DNA from: Patescibacteria group bacterium
GTDB taxonomy: Bacteria; Patescibacteriota; Gracilibacteria; UBA1369; LOWO2-01-FULL-3
Assembly (NCBI GenBank): GCA_018818755.1
Contig: JAHIRL010000012.1
Location: 1-5,531, forward strand
Length of the DNA stretch: 5,531 nucleotides
Reading direction: 5' to 3'
Shown: positions 1 to 4,700 of the stretch, piece by piece
Position numbering within the stretch: position 1 is the stretch's first letter
Layout of the letters: every line of letters begins with the position of its first letter
Made by a program: the position numbers and the translations under genes
The notes under the pieces: generated by a model
What the model saw: the letters and a program-made list of their open reading frames with translations, nothing else
What the model was told of the DNA's origin: nothing
The model's database searches: none

Positions 1-711
1 AACCAAAAAAATCACAAACGCTCCCCCCAAAATTCCAAAAGTATGCGCCCCAATCCACTCTTTCACATCCCCGGTCATAAAACTCGCATGCGCCGCTCCT
101 TTCATCAAAACAAAAAGAACCAGACAGCTCAAAGCAATTCCACTCCAAACCCCACCCCACCTCTTAAATTTTTCTTTATAATCAAAGCTAAACCACAATC
201 GCGTCAAAAACTGCACCACCAGCCCGGCCACAAAAGCCACACCGATAGACATCACAATTCCCACAATAATTTTAATGGCCGATTCACTGTTAATAACAGT
301 CCAGGCCTCACTAATTCCACCCATTTTCCATAGAGCCAGAATAAAGGCCGCCCCCAAAAGTTCAAAAACCAGCGAAACCGTTGTCGAAGTCGGCAGTCCG
401 AAAGTCGAGTACAGATCAAGCAAAATAATGTCCGCAAACGCCACCGCTGTAAAAATAATAATCGCCTCGGTTGCCCCGAACATTTCCGGATGAAAAATCC
501 CTTTTCTGGCAACCTCAATAATCCCGTCCGAAAAAGTCGCTCCGATCAAAATTCCCACAGCAGCAACCCCGATAATCACTTTTTTGCTTGAAACTTTTGA
601 GCCGATAGCCGAATTTAAAAAATTCACCGCGTCATTAACAACCCCCACAAACAAATCCCCAAAAGCAAGAGCGATTAAACAAATAATCGCAAGCAACTCA
701 AAACTTGGCAT
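1..711 (-). CDS. PiT-family inorganic phosphate transporter, N-terminal part (runs off left edge)
   Basis: Membrane permease that takes up inorganic phosphate coupled to a cation (family knowledge). The visible part is 237 residues from the ATG at 711; the C-terminus lies outside the window. Residues 5-25, 44-60, 82-100, 108-128, 146-170, 190-204 and 222-237 are hydrophobic, membrane-spanning-like segments. The PiT signature is clear: N26-D-A-V-N30 followed by N33-S-A-I-G37 near the N-terminus, and a second motif, G105-L-P-T-S-T-T111, which resembles the G-x-P-x-S-T-T motif of the family. A charged loop (about residues 177-186) separates two hydrophobic blocks. There is no Shine-Dalgarno sequence, only AGG directly before the ATG. 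The gene has its own candidate promoter and lies downstream of AMMECR1 on the same strand with a 248-base gap, so it is probably a separate unit. Counter-ion (Na+ or H+) and full length cannot be judged. Confidence 0.93.
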   Translation of the reverse strand, partial: MPSFELLAIICLIALAFGDLFVGVVNDAVNFLNSAIGSKVSSKKVIIGVAAVGILIGATFSDGIIEVARKGIFHPEMFGATEAIIIFTAVAFADIILLDLYSTFGLPTSTTVSLVFELLGAAFILALWKMGGISEAWTVINSESAIKIIVGIVMSIGVAFVAGLVVQFLTRLWFSFDYKEKFKRWGGVWSGIALSCLVLFVLMKGAAHASFMTGDVKEWIGAHTFGILGGAFVIFLV

Positions 712-738
712 ACCTATATTGGTTAGTTTTAAAAAGAT

Positions 739-752
739 AGCGCTTTCGCGCC
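739..752 (-). promoter_or_regulatory. 5'-leader GNRA-type hairpin of the PiT gene
   Basis: On the minus strand the sequence reads GCGC-GAAA-GCGC, a perfect 4-bp GC stem closed by a GAAA (GNRA) tetraloop, with one extra G-U pair possible at the base. It would lie at or very near the 5' end of the PiT transcript and about 28 bases before the start codon. Such a structure may stabilise the mRNA 5' end. It is too small to be a known riboswitch. Confidence 0.4.
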
Positions 753-755
753 CGA

Positions 756-783
756 AGTATATTGTAATAAAAACCCTTCCCAA
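756..783 (-). promoter_or_regulatory. candidate sigma70-type promoter for the PiT gene
   Basis: Minus-strand -35 TTGGGA (778-783) and -10 TATACT (756-761) are separated by 16 bases. The -10 matches the consensus at 5 of 6 positions and the -35 at 4 of 6. Transcription would start near 749, giving a leader of roughly 38 bases that begins with the small GC hairpin. No PhoB-box-like direct repeat was seen upstream, so phosphate control is not evident. Confidence 0.45.
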
Positions 784-813
784 CCCTTTTTAGACAAAAG
801 AATTACATAAGGA

Positions 814-841
814 CCTTTATTTCCCGCTTTTAGGATAAAGG
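814..841. repeat. 7-bp inverted repeat between AMMECR1 and PiT genes
   Basis: CCTTTAT (814-820) and ATAAAGG (835-841) are perfect inverted repeats around a 14-base spacer. The element lies upstream of the PiT promoter and downstream of the AMMECR1 stop. It is not followed by a T-run on either strand, so it does not look like an intrinsic terminator; it could be an operator or an RNA hairpin. Confidence 0.35.
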
Positions 842-844
842 CAA

Positions 845-857
845 CAGCATAATGCTG
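845..857. repeat. 13-bp palindrome CAGCAT-A-ATGCTG
   Basis: Two perfect 6-bp half-sites flank a single central base, directly after the 814-841 inverted repeat. This is the shape of a dimeric protein-binding site; as RNA it could form only a 4-bp stem with a 5-base loop. It lies about 60 bases upstream of the PiT -35. No regulator can be named. Confidence 0.35.
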
Positions 858-959
858 CGCCTCAAGAGCTTTTCCGAATTTTCAAAGATCTATACAAAAC
901 TTAAAACAAATCCGCACACTTTGTCAAAAACAGACCCCACAAATCCATTGCCAAAACTC

Positions 960-1484
960 CTAAAACTTTTCCACCTCATAAACCTTCACCTCAAGTTCCC
1001 CCCTCTTCCATTCCCCCGCCTCAAGCCCAGCCTTCATGCAAAGAGAAGACAAAAATTGTACCGGCTCCGGCAACTCTTCCCAAACCTGCGGAAGATATGT
1101 GGCAACATGCCCATCCAGTTCAATCACAACTCCCTTGCCCCGCACCTTCTCAATCAAATCTTCCTCTCCCTCATAAGCAACCCGCACCGGCACACTCAAG
1201 ACCGAAATTTCAATCTCCAGCAACTCGAATTCATCTTCACGCACCGGCTCAAACCGCGAATCCTCAAACGCCGCCGCCCTCGCATTGCGCATAACCGCCT
1301 CCCCAAGCGGATACTCCGGCATAATATTCCCGATACATCCCCGCAAACCTCCCTCCTCACTCAAAGTCACAAAAACCCCGCGCTTCTCTCGCAAAACAGG
1401 ATCATCGCAAGCTTCCGAAACCGCTCCCCCCATAATCGCGGCTTTCGCCACCCCCAACAAATATTGCTGTGTCGCCTTTTCCAT
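960..1484 (-). CDS. AMMECR1-family protein (AmmeMemoRadiSam system protein A)
   Basis: A 174-residue soluble protein that covers the usual AMMECR1 domain end to end. The hallmark L47-R-G-C-I-G52 is followed by the conserved run with P57, L59 and N66-A-R-A-A-A71, then a D/SRF-type motif (D74-S-R-F), and ends in a short beta-rich tail. The biochemical function of the family is not established; in prokaryotes it co-occurs with a MEMO-like protein and a radical SAM enzyme. C50 in the hallmark is the obvious candidate active residue. I chose the ATG at 1484 because family homology begins there (M-E-K-A-T-Q-Q-Y-L-L) and a -10 box lies just upstream; the reading frame stays open to 1568 but that extension looks unlike the family. 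The stop is TAG. The coding strand is markedly G-rich. The MEMO partner lies on the same strand further upstream, beyond three opposite-strand genes. Confidence 0.94.
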   Translation of the reverse strand: MEKATQQYLLGVAKAAIMGGAVSEACDDPVLREKRGVFVTLSEEGGLRGCIGNIMPEYPLGEAVMRNARAAAFEDSRFEPVREDEFELLEIEISVLSVPVRVAYEGEEDLIEKVRGKGVVIELDGHVATYLPQVWEELPEPVQFLSSLCMKAGLEAGEWKRGELEVKVYEVEKF

Positions 1485-1490
1485 ACCCCC

Positions 1491-1519
1491 AATATAGAAC
1501 CAGCCGCCCCCATCCGCAA
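1491..1519 (-). promoter_or_regulatory. candidate promoter of AMMECR1 gene, placing the transcript start at or near the ATG
   Basis: Minus-strand -35 TTGCGG (1514-1519), a 17-base spacer and -10 TATATT (1491-1496). Only six bases (GGGGGT) separate the -10 from the ATG at 1484, so the predicted transcript would be leaderless or nearly so. This supports the 1484 start over the longer frame to 1568. Confidence 0.45.
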
Positions 1520-1555
1520 CATTGACAAAAATCATCTTGCGTTTCGTCCTAGCAT

Positions 1556-1584
1556 TTGTTAACATCACGATCCTTAATTATTTT
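1556..1584 (+). promoter_or_regulatory. candidate promoter of the three-gene unknown operon
   Basis: -35 TTGTTA (1556-1561), a 17-base spacer and -10 TATTTT (1579-1584). The ATG at 1589 follows only four bases after the -10, so the first transcribed base would fall at or inside the start codon unless a slightly upstream -10 is used. It is divergent from the AMMECR1 promoter, and the two together fill most of the 104-base gap. Confidence 0.4.
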
Positions 1585-1588
1585 CCAA

Positions 1589-2002
1589 ATGATAGAGAGA
1601 GACGAACCCACTTTAGTCTGTATAATAGCGCAAGAATTAAAAGATAATGAAGACTGCCAAAAGTTGGCGCAGTTAATACTTTCCAGAGGCCCCATATCAG
1701 GAGACCTGGAAAAGTTAATATTTGGATATTTTAGGGCAATGCAAGAAACATATCCCGAGTTAAATGCGCAGGATTTTGCAAACGCATTCGCCGAGGCCTT
1801 TAAGGTAGGCAAGGCAAAAATCCCCAAATTACTAAGATCTGCACAAGGAAGTGCAATACATAGGCAATGGATTGAGAGACATGATCCTACAAAACTAATT
1901 CCTACAGAAATCAACAGAGAAATAAGCACAAAAATTTTTGGAGGAGGAAGCGGAGGAAATCATAAATTCAGTATAGTTTTCAAATCAAGTCCAAAAAAAT
2001 AA
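1589..2002 (+). CDS. hypothetical protein, first gene of unknown three-gene cassette
   Basis: A 137-residue protein I do not recognise. Residues 1-85 look helical, with amphipathic stretches around 8-19, 38-54, 60-72 and 76-86; the segment 41-86 could form a small helix-turn-helix-like fold. A Gly/Ser linker (G118-G-G-S-G-G123) precedes a short beta-like strand (K126-F-S-I-V-F-K132) and a basic tail. No signal peptide or membrane segment is seen. The start is the ATG at 1589; a TTG-started extension to 1556 would cover the promoter. There is no Shine-Dalgarno sequence. The next gene follows after 17 bases, so they are probably co-transcribed. Base use differs from the flanking conserved genes: G and C are about equal on the coding strand. 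Confidence is in the gene being real, not in any function. Confidence 0.82.
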   Translation: MIERDEPTLVCIIAQELKDNEDCQKLAQLILSRGPISGDLEKLIFGYFRAMQETYPELNAQDFANAFAEAFKVGKAKIPKLLRSAQGSAIHRQWIERHDPTKLIPTEINREISTKIFGGGSGGNHKFSIVFKSSPKK

Positions 2003-2019
2003 CAATAACCAGAAATAGC

Positions 2020-2817
2020 ATGAACATAAAACTCAATCGATCGGAAAATTGGACAAATTATCAAAGGCCAAAACCCCAGGCGGATGACAGGCGCATGATC
2101 CCGGAGGTACAAAAGACACAAAGCTCACGCGTCCGTGAAATAGTTCGCCTGCCAATCCCAACCATAACGCTCACCATCTTAAGCAAACCTTTTGTAATAG
2201 AAATTGGAGATGACAATATTGAAACGGTGGAACAATTTATTGCTAAATTTGAACGAGCCATCTTTACAGATCTTAAAAAAATCAGCCAAAAAGATCTTGA
2301 TGAAATTAGAAATTTTAGAGAGAAAATTGCCGATTTTTGGGTCAAAAGACTTGAATGCATAACCACGGGGGAATTCAGAAATCGGGTGATAAATCGTCTT
2401 TTTGGCCTCGAAAAAACAATTCGTGAACACTTGCAGGAAGAGAGAATCAATAGCGAACTTGAAACAATCCGAAATCTCGAAGGTGACGAGGATGATTTTT
2501 TGGTTGAATTTGAAGCTTTCGGAAAAACTTTTGAACTGGACATCCGCAAAGATGAAAAATGCAAAGCAGTATTAAAAACTCTGAAAACTCCGATTAAAAA
2601 AGCTTTGGCCCAGGTGCCCTTAAATACAGAGATTGAAGATCCTCATAAAGGATATGAAAATATTCACAAAACAATCTCAAAAATAGCAATGGCATTCACC
2701 GGAGCCACATTGAACATTCCCGACAATCTGAACAGAAACTCATACCTATCTCTATTCACGGACATTCTTGATGAATACAAAGAAATGGTTATAAAAAAAT
2801 GTCCGGATATTGATTAA
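2020..2817 (+). CDS. hypothetical protein with duplicated beta-hairpin/helix module
   Basis: A 265-residue soluble, charged protein that I cannot assign to a family. After a polar, likely disordered N-terminus (1-45), two similar halves can be aligned by eye. The first (residues 49-107) has K56-P-F-V-I-E-I62 and, after a helix, K91-D-L-D-E-I96 then K102-I-A104. The second (160-226) has K169-T-F-E-L-D-I175 and K210-G-Y-E-N-I215 then K221-I-A223. Both fit K-x-F-x-[IL]-[ED]-I, a helical spacer, and K-x-[LY]-[DE]-x-I-x5-K-I-A, the last with identical spacing. A charged helical region (about 115-155) links the halves. No signal peptide, membrane segment or catalytic motif is seen. It starts 17 bases after the first gene without a Shine-Dalgarno sequence and is followed at once by the third gene. 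The DNA is AT-rich (18 G/C of 60 at 2281-2340) and lacks the C excess of the flanks. Confidence 0.88.
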   Translation: MNIKLNRSENWTNYQRPKPQADDRRMIPEVQKTQSSRVREIVRLPIPTITLTILSKPFVIEIGDDNIETVEQFIAKFERAIFTDLKKISQKDLDEIRNFREKIADFWVKRLECITTGEFRNRVINRLFGLEKTIREHLQEERINSELETIRNLEGDEDDFLVEFEAFGKTFELDIRKDEKCKAVLKTLKTPIKKALAQVPLNTEIEDPHKGYENIHKTISKIAMAFTGATLNIPDNLNRNSYLSLFTDILDEYKEMVIKKCPDID

Positions 2818-2826
2818 TTGGACACT

Positions 2827-3453
2827 ATGAATAAACCAAACATCCAATTAGAAGATTCCTGGGCCTCGATGAGTGTGGAAAATCGCACTACCGAACTGGA
2901 AAATCGTTTTTTTAAATATCAATCCCAAAAACCGCAAGCCACGGTACAAGATTTTATCAATGATTTGTGTGTCAACAACCCTTCTCTAAATCCCAACACA
3001 GTTGGATCTTATGTCTCAGCTAAAATGAAAAATACCCATGTAGGAGTACCAAAGTCTCAAAGTATTCAGCATTCTCAAAGTCAAAAAGTGGATCAAGTCC
3101 TTCAAGATTCCGCAGATCAGGAAAAAGAACCAAATTTGCTCAAAATTACAATCATTCAAGAAACAATGGAACTTGACCTGGACCACATAAAAAAAAGCGC
3201 AAAGCTACTTGAAAAAACAATAACAGAACTAAAAATAGATGACTTTAATGAAAAACAGCTAGGCGAACTATCCAAACAAATAGAAACATCATTAGCAAAA
3301 ATATATTCACAAACAGAATTTATAGACCAAATAAATGATTTCGCAAAATATCTTTCTCCTTTAACTTCCCAACTTGATCAGCTCAAAGAACGGATTGATA
3401 AAAAGCTTTTCACATTAAAAAAGCTCGATCTTTTTGGCCCAAGATTCAATTGA
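2827..3453 (+). CDS. hypothetical protein with HTH-like N-terminus and coiled-coil C-terminus
   Basis: A 208-residue protein I do not recognise. Residues 24-67 look like a small winged-helix or helix-turn-helix fold: a helix (24-34), Q41-D-F then a helix (41-50), and T58-V-G-S-Y-V-S-A-K66 in the place of a recognition helix (inference). A polar Gln/Ser-rich linker (75-100) follows. Residues 104-160 resemble the module of the preceding protein: E112-T-M-E-L-D-L118 matches its K169-T-F-E-L-D-I175, and T133-E-L-K136 with K143-Q-L-G-E-L148 matches T83-D-L-K86 with K91-D-L-D-E-I96. The C-terminus (about 120-200) is heptad-like and probably coiled coil. The frame opens with a TTG at 2818 directly after the previous stop; I prefer the ATG at 2827, nine bases later. 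The TGA stop overlaps the end of the convergent MEMO gene. Confidence 0.85.
   Translation: MNKPNIQLEDSWASMSVENRTTELENRFFKYQSQKPQATVQDFINDLCVNNPSLNPNTVGSYVSAKMKNTHVGVPKSQSIQHSQSQKVDQVLQDSADQEKEPNLLKITIIQETMELDLDHIKKSAKLLEKTITELKIDDFNEKQLGELSKQIETSLAKIYSQTEFIDQINDFAKYLSPLTSQLDQLKERIDKKLFTLKKLDLFGPRFN
3446..3453. other. 8-bp palindrome holding both stop codons of convergent genes
   Basis: TCAATTGA is a perfect palindrome. Its TGA on the plus strand ends the third unknown gene and its TGA on the minus strand ends the MEMO gene. The two coding regions therefore overlap by exactly this palindrome, leaving no room for a dedicated terminator between them. Confidence 0.9.
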
Positions 3454-4240
3454 TAAAAGCATAAGCACCGTAGCCCACAACTTTTGAATAATCTCCTGTC
3501 ACATCTCCACTATTGGCATATTTTAGCATTTTTCCCTTCCAGCCCAACTTTTTCGCCAGATACATCAGCGTAACAATCCCCATTCGTCCACAGGCATCAC
3601 CCACCTCCGCAAATCTTTCAATATCCAAATCCAAAATTGCCTTACTTGTTGCCAAATCCAGCTCACGAGCCTTATTCCCCGGCATAAAATGGCTCAAATC
3701 ACTACTCACCACCACAATCACATCCGGCCTTGCCACAAACTCACTCAACTCTTCCCCCAAAATATCCCCGCGCACACTTCCCAGCATCAGCGGATAAAGC
3801 TCAAAATCTCCCAAAACCATCTGTAAAAAAGGCAACTGCACCTCCAATGAATGCTCGCTATCGCTCGCCCCTGGAACATCAGCAATATTTTCACATTCAC
3901 CTATCTCATCTCGAATATCCCGCACTACAACCTCCCCCAGCGGCGTTTCCCATTTCTCAAACTCACTAGCCGCCGCACCTCCAAAAGGCACATGATGACT
4001 CGGCCCCAACAAAAGAACTTTCCACCTAATCCCCGGAGCCAAACCCTTAAAAAGCTTATAACAATGCGCCGCAATACCCGCACTATATTTATAACCAGCG
4101 TGTGGAACAATTACCGCCTTTAGATTCCCGGGCACTTCAAACCCAGGCGCCTCCGCCAAAGCTTCCAGCACAGCCTGCTTTAAGCTATGCGCATTCCCCG
4201 GATAAAACTGGTTCGCCACAGCGGGCGGACGAATTTTCAT
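3446..4240 (-). CDS. MEMO-family protein (AmmeMemoRadiSam system protein B)
   Basis: A 264-residue protein matching the MEMO/dioxygenase-like fold over its whole length. Family landmarks are P5-P-A and F12-Y-P-G15 at the N-terminus, V45-P-H-A-G-Y50, G79-P-S-H-H83, E129-H-S-L-E-V-Q-L-P137, S179-S-D-L-S-H-F185 and A216-C-G-R219. H47, H82, H184 and C217 correspond to the metal-site residues of human MEMO1, so a metal centre is likely kept. The fold is related to extradiol dioxygenases, but the reaction of bacterial members is not known. The protein is cytosolic with no signal peptide. I chose the ATG at 4240, since the TTG at 4246 adds only two residues. There is no Shine-Dalgarno sequence. It is divergent from the small gene at 4295 and convergent, with an 8-base overlap, with the unknown cassette. 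AMMECR1, its usual partner, is on the same strand downstream; the radical SAM member is absent from the window. Confidence 0.95.
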   Translation of the reverse strand: MKIRPPAVANQFYPGNAHSLKQAVLEALAEAPGFEVPGNLKAVIVPHAGYKYSAGIAAHCYKLFKGLAPGIRWKVLLLGPSHHVPFGGAAASEFEKWETPLGEVVVRDIRDEIGECENIADVPGASDSEHSLEVQLPFLQMVLGDFELYPLMLGSVRGDILGEELSEFVARPDVIVVVSSDLSHFMPGNKARELDLATSKAILDLDIERFAEVGDACGRMGIVTLMYLAKKLGWKGKMLKYANSGDVTGDYSKVVGYGAYAFIN

Positions 4241-4269
4241 TTGCAAAATTTAAAAAACGGGACAATAAT
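4241..4269 (+). promoter_or_regulatory. candidate promoter of the 4295 gene, overlapping the MEMO promoter
   Basis: -35 TTGCAA (4241-4246), a 17-base spacer and -10 AATAAT (4264-4269; 5 of 6 consensus). Transcription would begin near 4276, about 19 bases before the ATG at 4295. The -35 abuts the MEMO start codon. An alternative -10, TAATTT at 4282-4287, lies seven bases before the ATG and would give a nearly leaderless transcript. Confidence 0.45.
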
Positions 4270-4293
4270 AGCCTCTATCCTTAATTTTAACAA
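4265..4293 (-). promoter_or_regulatory. candidate promoter of the MEMO gene, overlapping the 4295-gene promoter
   Basis: Minus-strand -35 TTGTTA (4288-4293), a 17-base spacer and -10 TATTAT (4265-4270; 5 of 6 consensus). Its -10 overlaps the plus-strand -10 in five of six bases, and its -35 lies just before the opposite gene's ATG. RNA polymerase could not occupy both at once. A second option is TAAATT, ending six bases before the MEMO ATG, which would make that transcript leaderless. Confidence 0.45.
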
Positions 4294-4294
4294 T

Positions 4295-4654
4295 ATGAGT
4301 AAAACACTAGGAGTTCATGACAGGCGCCCTCGGAATGAAATTGATAGGGACATAGCCCAAGCCGCCATCCGTGGTGACAATCCAATCATGGTGCCCACGG
4401 CTACACTAATGTGTGCCCTTAATGCTGAATATGTATATCCTCAGGAATACAGGAAAATAGAGGCAAAGTTGGGAGAGGAAATTGATCAGATAAAACAACT
4501 TTGCGTTTTTGCTCTGACACCAATGGGACTGGATTCAAAATCATGTGAAATTCATGGAAAATGCCCCTTTACCGGAGTAGAACCTCTCCCCATTGAAGAC
4601 ACCGAATTAAAGCATGTTGTAAAGCAACACTTTAAAAAAAGGTATAAAGTCTAA
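4295..4654 (+). CDS. hypothetical small protein with Cys/His cluster
   Basis: A 119-residue protein I do not recognise. The N-terminus is charged (H8-D-R-R-P-R13), residues 15-26 and 50-71 look helical, and the tail is basic (K110 to V119). It has four cysteines (C40, C70, C84, C90). C84-E-I-H-G-K-C90 gives C-x2-H-x2-C, which could bind a metal or form a disulfide, but it matches no zinc-finger family I know. No signal peptide or membrane segment is seen. The frame is open upstream to 4187, but that part covers the MEMO gene start and the divergent promoters, so I chose the ATG at 4295. There is no Shine-Dalgarno sequence. The coding strand is G-rich over C (16 G against 6 C at 4441-4500), opposite to the neighbouring DsbA gene on the same strand, which suggests a different origin. 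The DsbA gene follows after 46 bases. Confidence 0.83.
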   Translation: MSKTLGVHDRRPRNEIDRDIAQAAIRGDNPIMVPTATLMCALNAEYVYPQEYRKIEAKLGEEIDQIKQLCVFALTPMGLDSKSCEIHGKCPFTGVEPLPIEDTELKHVVKQHFKKRYKV

Positions 4655-4683
4655 CACAATTTTTCTGGCTCATTTTTCAAATT

Positions 4684-4694
4684 TGCTGTATTTT
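4684..4694 (+). promoter_or_regulatory. possible -10 element directly before the DsbA-like gene
   Basis: TATTTT (4689-4694) ends six bases before the ATG at 4701, and TG dinucleotides at 4684-4685 and 4687-4688 could serve as an extended -10. No good -35 is visible at the right distance. If used, the transcript would be leaderless. Read-through from the 4295 gene is an alternative, as no terminator is seen between them. Confidence 0.3.
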
Positions 4695-4700
4695 GACGCC

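Noticed and set aside
712..959. PhoB box or riboswitch upstream of the phosphate transporter
   Set aside because: No 11-base direct repeats of the PhoB type and no recognisable riboswitch core; only the small hairpin, inverted repeat and palindrome are present.
852..1562. Long plus-strand open frame of 236 codons opposite AMMECR1
   Set aside because: Its protein is a low-complexity, Pro/His/Arg/Lys-rich mix typical of an antisense shadow, and the minus strand encodes a complete conserved AMMECR1 domain.
1485..1568. N-terminal extension of AMMECR1
   Set aside because: The added residues do not resemble the family and the region contains the predicted promoter.
1549..1929. Minus-strand frame of 126 codons opposite the first unknown gene
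   Set aside because: It is hydrophobic and Cys/Ser-rich as expected of a complement of Lys/Glu codons, and it would run across the AMMECR1 promoter. I cannot exclude it fully, but the plus frame fits the operon.
2061..2564. Minus-strand frame of 167 codons opposite the second unknown gene
   Set aside because: Ser/Phe/Arg-rich shadow composition. The plus frame has co-directional close neighbours and internal repeat structure.
3418..3435. A-rich hairpin (AAAAAG, 6-base loop, CTTTTT) near the convergent gene ends
   Set aside because: It looks like a bidirectional terminator, but the stem has only one GC pair and lies inside the third unknown gene, so it is too weak to call.
4187..4294. Upstream extension of the 4295 gene to an earlier ATG
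   Set aside because: It would cover the MEMO start and both divergent promoters, and the added sequence looks like antisense of MEMO.
4683..4700. TTG start of the DsbA-like gene
   Set aside because: It adds six residues before a textbook basic-hydrophobic signal and covers the likely -10 element.
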